From Dugong dugon (Eukaryota; Chordata; Mammalia; Sirenia; Dugongidae), in assembly GCA_030035585.1 (NCBI GenBank), contig CM057465.1:32258001-32322000 (forward strand): DNA of 64,000 nucleotides, in the 5' to 3' direction. The position numbers and the translations under genes were made by a program. Positions 13,907-25,318 of this stretch are shown here, piece after piece. The stretch's first letter is position 1. Each line of letters starts with the position of its first letter. Below the pieces are notes generated by a model. That model was not told where the DNA came from and ran no database searches. It worked only from the letters and a program-made list of their open reading frames with translations.

Positions 13907-14369
13907 TGTATAGATATAGTATATATATAGTTGGTCTTTATTTGGGTACCATTCATCTGTCAGTTTGTCATACTGTGGCAGCTTGTGTATTGCTGTGATG
14001 CTGGAAGCTATGCCATTGGTATTTCAAATATCATAAGGGTTGCCCATCGTGGACAGGTTTCAAAAGAGCTTTCAAATTAGGTCAAAACTAGGAAGAAGGA
14101 CCTGGTGATCTACTTCTAAAAAAATCGACCAGTAAAAACCTTATGATAGCGGAACATTGTCTGATATAGTGCCAGATGATGAGCCCCTTAGGTTGGAAGG
14201 TACTCAAAATAAAACTGGGGACAATCTACCTCCTCAAAGTAGAGTCGACCTTAATGACGTGGATGGAATCAAGCTTTCGGGACTTTCGTTTGCTGATGTG
14301 GCATGACTCAAAATGAGAAGAAACAGCTGCCAACATCCATTAATAATCAGAATGTGGAATGTATGAAGT

Positions 14370-14939
14370 ATGAATCTAGGAAAATTGGAAATCATCAAAA
14401 ATGAAATGGAATGCATAAACATCGATATCCTAGGCATTAGTGAGCTGAAATGGACTGGTATTGGCCATTTTGAATCAGAAAATCTTATGGTCTACTATGC
14501 TGGGAATGACAAATTGAAGAAGAATGGTGCTGCATTCATCATCAAAAAGGACACTTCAAGATCTATCCTGAATTACAAGGCTGTCAGTGATAGGATAATA
14601 TCCACAGGCCTATAAGGAAGACCAGTTAATATGATTATTATTCAAATTTACACACCAACCACTAATGCAAAAAATGAAGAAATTGAAGATTTTTACCAAC
14701 TTCTTCAGTCTGAAATTGATCAAACATGCAATCAAGATGCATTGATAGTTACTGGTGATTGGAGTGTGAAAGTTGGGAATGAAGAAGGATCTGTAGTTGG
14801 AAAATATGGTCTGGGTGATAGAAATGACGCAGGAGATTACATGATAGCATTTGCAAAACCAGCGACTTATTCATTGCAAATACCTTTTTTCAGCAACATA
14901 AACAGTGACTGTACATGTGGACCTCGCCGAATGGAATAG
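14370..14939 (+). pseudogene. RTE endonuclease domain, broken
   Basis: The frame reads MNLGKLEIIKNEMECINID, then ILGISELKWTG, a stop near 14613-14615, then QIYTPTTNAKNEEIEDFYQ and VTGDWSVKVGNEEG. In RTE/BovB endonucleases these correspond to the catalytic Glu region, the conserved YAPT-like strand and the GD-N catalytic loop. The usual GDFNAK-type loop here reads GDWSVK, so a catalytic Asn is replaced. The domain would nick target DNA for reverse transcription. A stop and this replacement make it inactive. It lies in the 23-kb GLIPR1L2 intron in sense orientation. Confidence 0.85.
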
Positions 14940-15463
14940 ATAGGAATCAAATTGAAAGAGACTACTGAGAAGGTCAGAACAAGGCCAGGGGCCAACTGCA
15001 GAGCAGACCATCAATTGCTCATATACAAGTTCAAGTTGAAACTGAAGAAAATTAAAACAAGTTCATGAGAGCCAAAGTATGACTTAAGTATATCCCACCT
15101 GAATTTAGAGACCATCTCAAGAATAGATTTGACCAAAAACCAGACGAGTTGTGGGATGACATCAAGAACATCATACATGAAGAACATAAAAGGTCTTTAA
15201 AAAGACAGGAAAGAAAAAAAAGAAAGGACCAAAATGAATGTCAGAAGAGACTCTGAAACTTGCTCTTTAATATGCAGCAGCTAAAGCAAATGGAAGAAAT
15301 GATGAAGAGCAGAAAATTTCAAAGAAGAGCTTGAGAAGACAAAGCAAAGTATTATAATAAAATATGCGAAGACCTGGAGTTAGAAAACCAAAAGGGAAAA
15401 ACACACTCGGCATTTCTCAAGCTGAAAGAATCGAAGAAAAAATTCAAGCCTCAAGTTGCAATA

Positions 15464-16403
15464 TTGAAGGATTCTGTGGGCAAAATATTGAATGACGCAG
15501 GAAGCATCAAAAGAAGATGGAAGGAATACACAGAATCACTGTACCAAAAAGAATTGGTCTACACTCAACCATTTCAGGAGGTAGCATATGATGAAGAAGC
15601 TATAATGTCGAAGGGAGAAGACCAAGCTGCACTAAAGGCGCTGGCAGAAAATCAGCCTCCAGGAATTGATGGAATACCAATTGAGATGTGTAAACAAACA
15701 GATGCATCACTAGAAGTGCTCATTTGTCTATGCCAAGAAATTTGAAGATAGTTACCTTGCCAGTCGACTGGACTGGAAGAGATCTGTATTTGTGCCCACT
15801 CCAGAGAAAGGTGATCCAGTGGAATGTGGAAATTATCAAACAATATCATTAGTAACGCACACAAGTAAAATTTTGCTGAAGATAATTCAGGAACAGTTGC
15901 AGCAGTACGTTGACAGGGAATTGCGAGAAATTCAAGCTGGATTCAGAAGAGGAAGTGGAATGAAGGATGTCATTGCTGAGGTCAGATGGATCTTGGTTGA
16001 AAGCAGAGAATACGAGAAAGATGTTTACCTGTGTTTTATTGACTATGCAAAAGCATTCAATTGTGTGGATCATAACAAATTATGGATAATATTTTGAAGA
16101 ATAGGTGTTCCAGAACACTTAATTGTGCCGCTGTGGAAACTGTACATAGACCAAAAGACAGTCATTTGAACAGAACAAGGGGATACTGAGTGGTTTAAGA
16201 TCAGGAAAGGTGTGCATCAGGATTGTATCCTTTCACCGTACTTATTCAAGTTGAAGCTAAAGAAATGGGGCATCAGGATTGGAGGAAGGCTCATTAACAA
16301 CCTGCAATGTGCAGATGACACAATCAAAGTACGACCAAAGTACAACCTTGCATATAAAAAACCAAACCAAACCCATTGCCGTCGAGTTGATTCCAACTCA
16401 TAG
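15464..16403 (+). pseudogene. RTE reverse transcriptase domain, broken
   Basis: Frames at 15464-15745 and 15792-16097 cover RT blocks: PPGIDGIPIEM (fingers), then PTPEKGDPVECGNYQTISLV, QAGFRRGSGMKD and CFIDYAKAFNCVDHNKLW, and the later frame gives the catalytic block as LQCADDTIKV. In active RTEs the last two normally read AFD and YADD. Here AFN and CADD indicate loss of one catalytic Asp and the Tyr. Frame shifts separate the blocks. The enzyme would copy LINE RNA at a nicked target. The frame ends by reading into the antisense AfroSINE at 16356. Confidence 0.85.
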
Positions 16404-16523
16404 CGACCCTATATGACAGAGTAGGACTGCCCCATAGAGTTTCCAAGGAGTGCCTCGCGGATTAAAACTGCTGACCTTTTGGTTAGCAGCTGTAGCACTT
16501 AACCACTACAACACCAGGGTTTC
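16356..16523 (-). mobile_element. AfroSINE copy inside the RTE LINE
   Basis: Antisense copy from aaaccaaaccaaacccattg to actacaacaccagggtttcc. Short repeats flank it (accttgcata before, accttgagtg after). It lies at the point where the RTE order is broken. Confidence 0.9.
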
Positions 16524-17880
16524 CACCTTGAGTGTATCCCACCTAAATTTAGAGACCATCTCAAGAATAGATTTGACGCATTGAACACTAATGACAGAAG
16601 ACCAGACAAGTTATGGAATGACATCAAGGACATCATACATGAAGAAAGCAAGAGGTCATTAAGAAGAAAGAAAAGACCAAAATGAATGTCAGAAGAGACT
16701 CTGAAACTTGCTTTTGAACATAGAGTAGCTAAAGCGAACAGAAGATATAATGAAGTAAAAGATGAAAAAAAAATGATGAAGTATCTTTTCACCATACTTA
16801 GTCAATTGTATGTTGAGCAAATAATCTGAGAAGCTGAACTATATGAAGAAGAATGGGGCATCAGGATTGGAGGAATACTCATCAACAACCTGCAATGTGA
16901 AGATGTCACAGGCTTGCTTGCTGAAAGTGAAGAGGACTTGAAGCACTTACTGATGAAGATCAAGGACTACAGCCTTCAGTATGGATTACACCTCAACATA
17001 AAACAAAAATTCTCACAACTGGACCAATAAGGAACATCAAGATAAATGGAGAAAAGTTTGAAGTTGGCAAAGATTTCATTTTACCTGGATCCACAGTCAA
17101 CACCCACGGGAGCAGCAGTCAGGTAATCAAACATTGCATTGGGCAAATCTGCTGCAAAGGACCTCTTTAATGCATTAAAAACAAAGATGTCACTTTGAGG
17201 ACTAAAGTGCCCCTGACCCAAGCCATGGTGTTTTCAATCACCTCATATGCATGAGAAACCTGGACAATAAGTAAGTCAGACCAGAGAAGAACTGATGCCT
17301 TTGAATTATGGTGTTGGCGAAGAAATTGAATATACCATGGGCTGTCAAAGAACAAACAGGTCTGTCTTATAAGAAGTACAGCCAGAATCCTCCTTAGAAA
17401 TGAGAATGGTGAGACTTCATCTCGTGTACTTTGGACAGGTTACCAGAATGGACCAGTCCCTGGAGGAGGACACCATGCTTGGTAAAGTAGAGGGTCAGTG
17501 AAAGACAGGAAGACCCTCAAAGAGATGGATTTACACAGTGACTGCAACAATTGGCCCAAGCATAACAACAATTGTGAGGATGGCACAGGACCAGGCAGCA
17601 TTTTGTTCTGTTGTTCACAGGATCGCTAATAGTCGGAACTGACTCGATGGCACCAACAATAACAATAACAATATTGGGTAGAATGATTTCTTCTACTTTA
17701 TTCTTCTTTTTAAAGATTGTTTAGCTATTTTCAGGGCCTGTGACTTTCATGTAAGTTTTAGAATAAGCTTGTCTATGCCTGCAAAAAACTTTGCTGGGAT
17801 TTTGGTAGAAATTGTATTAAACCTGTAAATCAGTATGGAAGAATTGACATCATTACTATATTGATCTTTTAGCCATAATT

Positions 17881-18036
17881 GAAGCCCTGGTGGTGCAGCG
17901 GTTAAGAGCTCAGGCTGCTAACCAAAAGGATTGGCAGTTCGATTCCAACAGCCATTCCTTGGAAATTCTATGGGGCAGTTCTACTCTGTTCTGTAGGGTC
18001 GCTATGATTCAGAATTGACTTGATGGCAACAGGTTT
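17881..18036 (+). mobile_element. AfroSINE copy inside the antisense L1
   Basis: Head gaagccctggtggtgcagcg, ggcagttcgattccaacagc, short body and tail agaattgacttgatggcaac. The L1 text resumes at atccatagatggaatttg. Confidence 0.9.
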
Positions 18037-19142
18037 TCATCCATAGATGGAATTTGTTTCTCCATTCATTGGAATATTCTTTGATTTTTTTCATCAGTGT
18101 TTTGTAGTTCTCAGCATATAGATCCCATACATGTTTTGTTAGAGTTATCCCTAAGCATTTCATGTTTTTGGAGCTTCTATACATGGTATTTTTTATAAAA
18201 ATTCAGTTAACATTCTGCTAATGATTTCTAGTTTGATTTCATTGTGGTCAGAGAACACACCCTGTGTGATTTCAGTTATTTTAAATATGTTGAGGTTTGT
18301 TTTTTGATGCAGGGTATGGCCTACCTTGGTCTATGTTCCACGGGTGTTTGAAAATAATGTGTTTTTGCTGTCATTGAGTGGAGTGCCCTATAAATCTCAA
18401 TTTGATCTTGTTGAGTGATGGCATTATTAAGTTCTTCTATATACTTGATGACTTTCTGTCTAGTTGTTCTATCAGTTATTGAAAGAGGGCATTGAAATTC
18501 CCAGCTATATTTGTGGATTTGTTTATTTCTCCTTTCAGTTCTGTCAGTTTTCCTTCATGAATACTGAAACTCTGTTATTACTGATACATACATTAGAATT
18601 ATTATGCCTTCTTGGTGAATTGACCGTTTATCAATGTTAAATGTCTCTTTTAATCTTTGTTAATTTTCTGTGCTCTGAAGTCGACTCTGTCTAATATTAA
18701 TACAGACACTTTAGCTTTTTCTTCATTTGTGTTTACTTTTAACCTACCTGTATCATTATATTTCAAGTAGTTTCTTATAAACAGCGTGTAGTCGGGTCCT
18801 TTTTTAAAACCATTCTGGCAATCTCTGTCTTAATTGGTGTATTTAGACAACTGCATTTAATATAATTATTGATATGTTTGGGTTCATGTCTACAATTTTG
18901 TTATTTTTTTCTTCTTTTTATTGTTCTTTCTCTTTTTTTCCTTCTTTTGAGTTATTTGAAAATTTTTTTGTATTCCATTTAATTTTTCTATTGTGATTTT
19001 AACTACAACACCTTGTATGATGTTTTTAGTTATTGGTCTAGGTATTACAAAATGCATATTTAATTTTTTGCAGTTTACTTAGAATCAATATTTTACCAGT
19101 TCAGTTGGAATGGAGAAACCTTGCCACAGTATAGATCCCCTT

Positions 19143-19343
19143 AAAAAAAACAATAGCTCCCATTGAGTCCATTCTGACTTATGGAGACTCCATGTGTGTC
19201 AGAGTAGAACTGTGCTCCATAGAGCTTTCAATAGTTGATTTTTTGTCAGGCCTTTCTTCCAAGGAGCCTGTGGATGGGCTCAAACCTCCAACATTTTGGT
19301 GAGCAGTCGAGCATGTTAACCTTTTGCACCATTCAGGGACTCC
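19143..19343 (-). mobile_element. AfroSINE copy with target duplication
   Basis: Antisense copy from ttaaaaaaaacaatagctcc to gcaccattcagggactcc. It is flanked by atagatcccctt (19131) and atagatcccttt (19344). Confidence 0.9.
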
Positions 19344-19594
19344 ATAGATCCCTTTACCTTCTCCCATATAGCTTATAGTTGTCTTATATATTCATCTGCA
19401 TACACTGAAAATGGCATCAATGTTACACTTTTTGTTTTCAACTCTCAAATATATTCTAAAGAACTCAAGAGGAGAATAGCCTACGGTATTTACCCAGATA
19501 GTCTATTTACCATTTTCTGGTTCTTTCTTCCTTCTTGTTCCAAGTTTTCTTCTTGTATCATTTATCTTCTACATAAAGAATTTAGTTTAGCAGG

Positions 19595-20119
19595 TGTCAT
19601 GGATTGAATTGTGTCCCCCAAAAAATGTGTGTAGCAACTTGGCTAGGTCATGATTCCCAGTATTGTATGATTGTGTTATCTGATGTGATTTCCTTATGTG
19701 TGGTAAACTCTATCACTATGATAAGATTATATGCGATCTCCTTATGTGTTGTAAATTCTGTCACTGTGATGAGGGTATACTGATGAGGTTGACAAGATTA
19801 GTGTCTTAATGCAATCTCTTTTGAGATATAAAAGAGAGAAGCAAGCAGAGACACACGGCAACCTCATACCACCAAGAAAGCAGTGCCGGGAGCAGAGCGT
19901 GTCCTTTGGACCTGAGGTTCCTGCACAGAGAAACTCCAGACTAAAGGAAGATTGATGACACGGACCTTCCTCCAGAGCTGACGGAGAAAGCGTTCCCCTG
20001 GAGCTGACACCCTGAGTTTGGACTTGTAGCCTACTGGACTGTGAGGGAATAAACTTCTTTTTGCTAAATCCATCCACTTGTGGTATTTCTGTTAGAGCAG
20101 CTCTTAAATGACTGAGACA
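19595..20119 (+). mobile_element. Solo MaLR-type (MLT1-like) LTR
   Basis: A complete 525-bp LTR: begins TGTCATGGATTGAATTGTGT, has a TATA-like region (gagatataaaagagag), a polyadenylation signal (gggaataaacttct) and ends ACTGAGACA. Flanking GCAG repeats are compatible with the 5-bp duplication of this superfamily. No internal retroviral genes adjoin it. It splits the antisense L1 and shares its family with the antisense LTR at 39597-40116. Confidence 0.85.
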
Positions 20120-23100
20120 GCAGCTTTTTTTAGAGCAGATATGCTGGCTAAAAATTCCTTTAGAGTTCCTTCATTTGAGAATATCTTTAGTTTATCTTCA
20201 TTACTGAAGGATATTTTTGCTGGATATAGAATTACAAAAAATTTTTTCTTGACAGATCTTTTCTTTCAGCACTGCACAAATATTGTACCACTTTCTTCTG
20301 GACTCTATGGTTTCTAATGAGAAATCCTCAGTCATTTAATTATTTGTTCATTTATAGGTAATGTCATTTTCTTCTGGCTTCTTTCTCATTTTTTTTCTTT
20401 AACTGTCAGCAGTTTGATTATGATATGTCTGAGCATGGATTTCTTTGGGTTTATACTATTTGACACACGCTCAGCTTCTTGAAACAATAGATTTATATCT
20501 TTTGCCAAACTTGGGAAGTTGTCAGCCATTACATTATTTTTTCAAATATTTTTTCAGTGTCACACTCTCTTTTTCTTCTGAAACTCTGATGATATGAATG
20601 TCAGATCTTTTATTGTTGTCCTATGGGTTTTCTGAGACTCTTTTCATTTTTTGAAAGCATTTTTTCTCCTTGTTGTTAGAGAATTTCTATTGATCTGTCT
20701 TCAAGTTCACTGACTCTTTCCTCAGTCATCTCAAGTTTGCTGTTGAGTATTTCCAGTGAGGTTTGTCTTGTTTGGGTTATTTTATTTTTTAGTTCTAAAA
20801 TTTCCATTTGGTTCTTCTTTGTATCTTCTATTTTCTTAGTAGTATTTTCTATCTTTACTTTTATTTCAAGGTATTCACGATTGTTCAAGCATTTTTATAA
20901 TACCTGCTTTAAAGTCTTTGAGAATTCCAATATGTATGTCATCTTGTCATCAGTGGCTGCTAATTGCCTTTTCTCATTTGAGTTGATAACTTTGTTGCTG
21001 GATTGTATCCTAGAAATTTTGAATATTACATTATGAGACTCTGGATATTGTTTAAATCCTATTGAGAATGATTATATTTTTAATTTTGAAGGCAATGACC
21101 TGATTAGATTCAAGCCAAAAGTTCCAGCTTGCCTTCTGTGGGCTATAGTTCTAATGTTCAGTTTTCAAAGCCTTTGCAGTACTATTTAGATGTATCCCAA
21201 ATGTGTACCACCCAGCGTTCAGTCTGGGACCCATTAGAAGTTCTACCAACTAGCTCTAGGTCTTTGGTGTGCTAAAGTCTACCAATTAGCTCAGTTTGAG
21301 GTTTTTGATATGCTAATTAGTATCAAATCCATGCATGTGAAGGTTGGGGGTGAGCCCAGAAGTTTATAAACAGCTTTATAAGGTCATTTCCCCCAAGCTT
21401 CTCCTTCTCTGCTATCTGTCTGGTACTCTCTGGTTCCTTGGAGCTCTTCCCCCACCCCCGTCCTCTAGCCAAAAACCGCCCATTTCCATGTTTGAGCCAT
21501 GTTCAGGGCCTAAACAGCAAGACAGAGTCTTCTCTACTATTATTGTAGAACTATTTCTCCCTTCAATTCTGTCAGTGTTTGCTTCATATAATTTGGGATT
21601 CTGATAGTAAGTGCATATATATTTATAGTTGCATTTTCTTTTTGATGAATTGACTCTTTTATCATTGTATAATACCCTTCTTGTATCTTTGAACTGATTT
21701 TGACTTAATGTCCATTTTGTCCAATATTAATATAGCTGCCCCAGCTCTCTTTTGGTTACTGTTTGCATGGAATATTTTTTCCTTCCTTTCACTTTCAGCC
21801 TATTTGTATCTATGGTTATAAAATGTGTCTCTTGTAGATAGCGTATAGATGGATCATGTTTTTTTACCTATTCTGCCACTCCCTGCCATTTTGTTTTTTT
21901 GTGTGTGAGTCTTACACCTTTTTGTCCCTCATTTCTTCCAAAACTTCCATCATTTGTGTTTAGTTGATTTTTTGTAGTGATTTTTTTTATTCCCTTCTTT
22001 CTTTTTCTGTATATTTTTTGAATATTTTCTTTATGGTTTCTTTATGCATGAGGATGACATTTAACGTCTTAAAATATAACAACCTGGTTTTGATACCAGC
22101 TTAATTTCAGTAACATACAAAAACTCTATTTCTCTACCACTCTTCCCTCCTTATATTATTATTATCATAAATTACATCTTTGTACATTAAGTACCCAATA
22201 GCATAAATGTGTAATTATATTTTATGAATTTGTCATTTTGAATCATGTAGGACATAACTACTTGAGTTATAAACCAAAAACTGGCTCTTACGTGTAGCCA
22301 TGAGATTACATTATTGGAGATCCTCTTTTTTTTTTTTTTTTTTTTTAACGTATGGCCTTGAGTAATTGTCTAATGTCTTTTCATTTCTATCTGAAGGACT
22401 TCCTTTAGCATTTCTTGTAGGTTACGTCCAGTCATCATGAACTCCCTCAGCTTTTGCTTATCTGGGAATGTCTTAATTTTGTCCTTATTATTGAAGAACA
22501 GTTTTGCTAGATGTAGAATTCTTGGTTGGCAGTTCTTTTTTTTTTTTTTTCCCCAGCACTTTAAATATGCCATCCCACTGCCTTATGGCCTCCAAGGCTT
22601 CTGAGGAGAAATCAGCGCTTAATCTTATTGAGGATCCCTTATGTATGTAACAATTCACTTCTCTCTTGCTGCTTTCAGGATTCTTTTCTTTTTTTATGTC
22701 TTTGGTTTTTGAGAGTTGTTTATAATGTGTCTCAGTGTAGGTCTCTTCAGGTTTATCCTACTTGAAGTTTGCTGAGCTTTCTGGATTTGTAAATTCATGT
22801 CCTTCATCATATTTGGAAAGCTTTCTGCCATGTTTTCTTTAAATATTCTTTCTGTCTCTCTCTCTTCTCCTTCTGTGATGTTCATGGTGCATAGTTGGTT
22901 TTCTTAATGGTGTCCCACAATTCCATTAGGCTTTGCTCACCTTTCTTTATTCTTTTTGCCATTCACACCCAACAGTTTCAATTGCTTTATCCTTTAGTTC
23001 TCTGATACTTTTTTCTGACAGCTCAAATCTGCTGTTGTTATCCTTCATTGATTTTTAAAATTTCAGTTATTGTGTTGTTCAGCTCCAGTGATTCTGTTTG

Positions 23101-23227
23101 TTTGTATATTCTCTCTTTATTGATATACTCATTTTCTTCATATATTTTTTTCCTGACTTCCTTTGGTGCTTTTTCTGTTTTCCTTAAGTTCTTTGAGCAT
23201 GTTCAACACTGTTTTTTTTTTAATACA

Positions 23228-23372
23228 GATTTTTTTTTTTTTATTGTACTTCAGGTGAAGGCTTACAGAACAAATAGTTTCTCATGAAACAGTAGTACAC
23301 ATATTGTTTTATGACAATGACATTGGTTAACAACCCCACAACATGTCAACCCTCTCCCTTCTCAACCTTTTT
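23228..23372 (-). mobile_element. L1 3'-end fragment
   Basis: A T-run then attgtacttcaggtgaaggc and gttaacaaccccacaacatg, the same terminal L1 UTR as at 4007-4117. It lies inside the second antisense L1. Confidence 0.8.
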
Positions 23373-23673
23373 TTTTTTCGGTACTGTTTTGAAGTCTTCT
23401 AGTCTGTCTATTTTCCAGGCTTCCATAGAGATGATTGCACTTCCTTTGTCTTGTTCTTTAGAGTGGGACATCCTTTGCAGTTTGTGTGCTCTGTAATTTT
23501 TTGTTAAGTCAAGGGCTTTAGACTATTTCAGTGCATTAGCTCTGAGCATGTGTATGACGTTCTCAATCTCCGATACACATGGTGTTTTCGAAAGCACTAA
23601 TTTATGCAAGAACTCCTACTCTGGGTTCTCCTTCAGTTCTTAGTTAATTGTCTGCTTCAGTGACATCATTTTA

Positions 23674-23849
23674 AAACCCATTGCCATCGAGTCAATTCTT
23701 ACAGAGTATAACTGCCCCATATGGTTTCCAAGGTTGTAATCTTCATGGAAGCAGACTGCCACATCTTTCTCCCATGGACCCACTGGTAGGTGCTTACCTT
23801 TTGGTTAGCAGCTGAGCCCCTTAACCACTGTGTCACCAGGACTCCTTTC
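23674..23849 (-). mobile_element. AfroSINE copy
   Basis: Antisense copy from aaaacccattgccatcgag to cactgtgtcaccaggactcc. The flanks acatcatttta (23663) and acaccatttag (23850) form an imperfect target duplication. Confidence 0.85.
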
Positions 23850-24180
23850 ACACCATTTAGTCTTAGGCAATTAAGGGCAAACACAGCCTTCAGTCATTAC
23901 TCATCACTCCCTCCCCCACCCTATGTGAGCTCCGAATCAGACCAAACCAAGGCTTCAGTGCTTTAGGTAGCTCCCATACAGATCAGAACAGATACACTGA
24001 ATAATGCACCAGCAAAGGCTGCTCTGCTTACTCCAGAGCCAGAGATTAGGCCCCCTCTCTGCGAACTCAGACTGTGGTCCTTCTCTGCCATAGCTGCAGC
24101 TGCTGCTGCTGCTGAGCCGGGAGGGTGATGGGTGGAGATAGTAAAAAAAAAAAGAAGAAAAGATACCTACTGTTTAAAAG

Positions 24181-24518
24181 AGGCATTGGTGGTAGAATTG
24201 GTAGAATTCTCACCTTCCATGAGGAAGACTGGGTTTGATTTCTGGTCAGTGCATCTTATATGCCACCACCGATCTTTCAGTGGAGACTTGCAGGTTACTG
24301 TGATGCTGAATAGGTTTCAGTAGAGATTCCAGACATAGACAAACTAGGAAGAAAGGCCTGGTGATCTACTTCTAAAAATCAGCCAGTGAAAACCCTATAG
24401 ATCACAGTGATCCAATCTGCCACAGATAACGGGGATAGTGCAGGACTGGGTAGTGTTTCATTGCATTATTCATGGAGTTGCCATTAGTTGGCAGCCAACT
24501 CAATGGCACCTAACAACA
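24181..24518 (+). mobile_element. tRNA-Gly-headed SINE with RTE body and tail
   Basis: The first 70 bp (aggcattggtggtagaattg ... ggtagaattctcaccttcca ... gggtttgatttctggtcagt) follow tRNA-Gly(GCC) from acceptor stem to T arm, with A- and B-box positions. The middle (gatgctgaataggtttcag, aggcctggtgatctacttct) matches the 5' region of the RTE at 13985-14140. The end (actcaatggcacctaacaac) matches the RTE 3' terminus. A perfect 12-bp target duplication, actgtttaaaag, lies at 24169-24180 and 24519-24530. It is complete from head to tail. The head has diverged enough that it is not a functional tRNA gene. Confidence 0.88.
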
Positions 24519-25318
24519 ACTGTTTAAAAGTCACCTTTTTCTTGTTTCTGCATATGTTTAGTTGCACAACACTCCACCAGCTTTTCAGAGTTCTTACAGA
24601 GTTGAGTTTACAGATTTCTAGTTGCTTTCCTTGGGGATCCTGAGTTGGCATTGGAATCATGGACTTGCTCAGGCTACTATCTTCCAACTCCCTGGAAGAT
24701 CAATTTTTAAATAGTGAAATAAGTTTGACTCTACTCCATTCTCCTTATAAGTAAATCAGAAACTGAAAGGAGAACAAGAAATAAATAAAAGCTCCATCTG
24801 ATTAAAATTAGGAGTCATTTGCCACCCTGTAGAAGGTATACCAAAGGACAACCAAATTCAGAGAAGGTATTTGTAGCTGCAGATCTCAAAGCCTATAGAG
24901 CACACATTTCCAAAGTAAATGGCAAACCCTGAGGGGCAAACTCAATAATTCTTTTTTTGAGACAATAGGAACAGAATGCACAGGGTGGAGTCAGGAGCTC
25001 CTAAGTAGTTTTCCATCAACGAAAAATAGGAAAGGCAGCTCAAATGAAAAATCACCTAGAAAATGACATATTTTCAGTGAGCTATCTGTCCTGAGTCAAA
25101 TAAGACTTGTATTTGGACAGCTTTGCAACTGCCAATCTCTGTCAGCTAAAGAGAAGTAAAGACTAAAAAGGACAGCACACATACAGTCCAGTGATAAGAA
25201 AATTCACAGTGAACTAGGAAGAATTAGAATTAACCTGGAGAGTGACCTGGCTCCTGTCCTTCACAATAGCATGCAAATACCTGGTCTGGGAAAAATCCAT
25301 TTGTTCAAAGATGAATAA

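Larger units (their letters stand above)
13949..17672 (+). mobile_element. Rearranged RTE-class LINE (RTE1-like of Afrotheria)
   Basis: A BovB/RTE-type LINE with a 5' region, apurinic endonuclease, reverse transcriptase and a 3' end of (ACAATA)n repeats after actgactcgatggcacc. It interrupts the antisense L1: ttatttgggta (13938-13948) and caatattgggta (17669-17680) look like the duplicated target. The element is not colinear. Sequence runs from the 5' end to an RT position at about 16318, then restarts at a copy of position about 15072 (cccacctaaatttagagacc at 16550), runs about 260 bp, and skips ahead to the ttttcaccatacttagtcaa point before reaching the 3' end. An AfroSINE sits near the first junction. 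Many stops are present, so it is dead. Confidence 0.85.
11885..21080 (-). mobile_element. Long antisense L1, broken by nested insertions
   Basis: L1 sequence continues across several interruptions: 3' region and ORF2 C-terminal part at 11885-13445, the next ORF2 part at 17681-17880, then 18037-19130, 19356-19594, and an ORF1-like part at 20120-21080. The phrases cattttgcattcccaccagc and tgttccattgatcaatgtgc are hallmark antisense ORF2 text. The ORF1 coiled-coil shows on the minus strand at 20676-20888 (EILNSKLEMTEERVSELEDR). It is an older L1 type, heavily mutated with no intact frame. Interruptions are four AfroSINE sites, an RTE LINE and a MaLR LTR. Confidence 0.75.
21540..24120 (-). mobile_element. 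Second old antisense L1
   Basis: Part of this copy (21540-22080, gctctcttttggttactgtt) is homologous to 18540-18830 of the first L1. The stretch 22340-23215 is an ORF1-like segment; its minus-strand frame contains FPDKQKLREFMM, matched by FPDKQKFMEFAK in the L1 at the right end of the window. From 23383 to about 24120 it looks like the 5' region, ending in a short CTG run (24092-24117). A small L1 tail and an AfroSINE interrupt it. The stretch 21081-21540 is unassigned. Confidence 0.65.

Noticed and set aside
24181-24252. A functional tRNA-Gly gene.
   Set aside because: Several stem mismatches, continuous with a SINE body and inside a target duplication. It is a SINE head.
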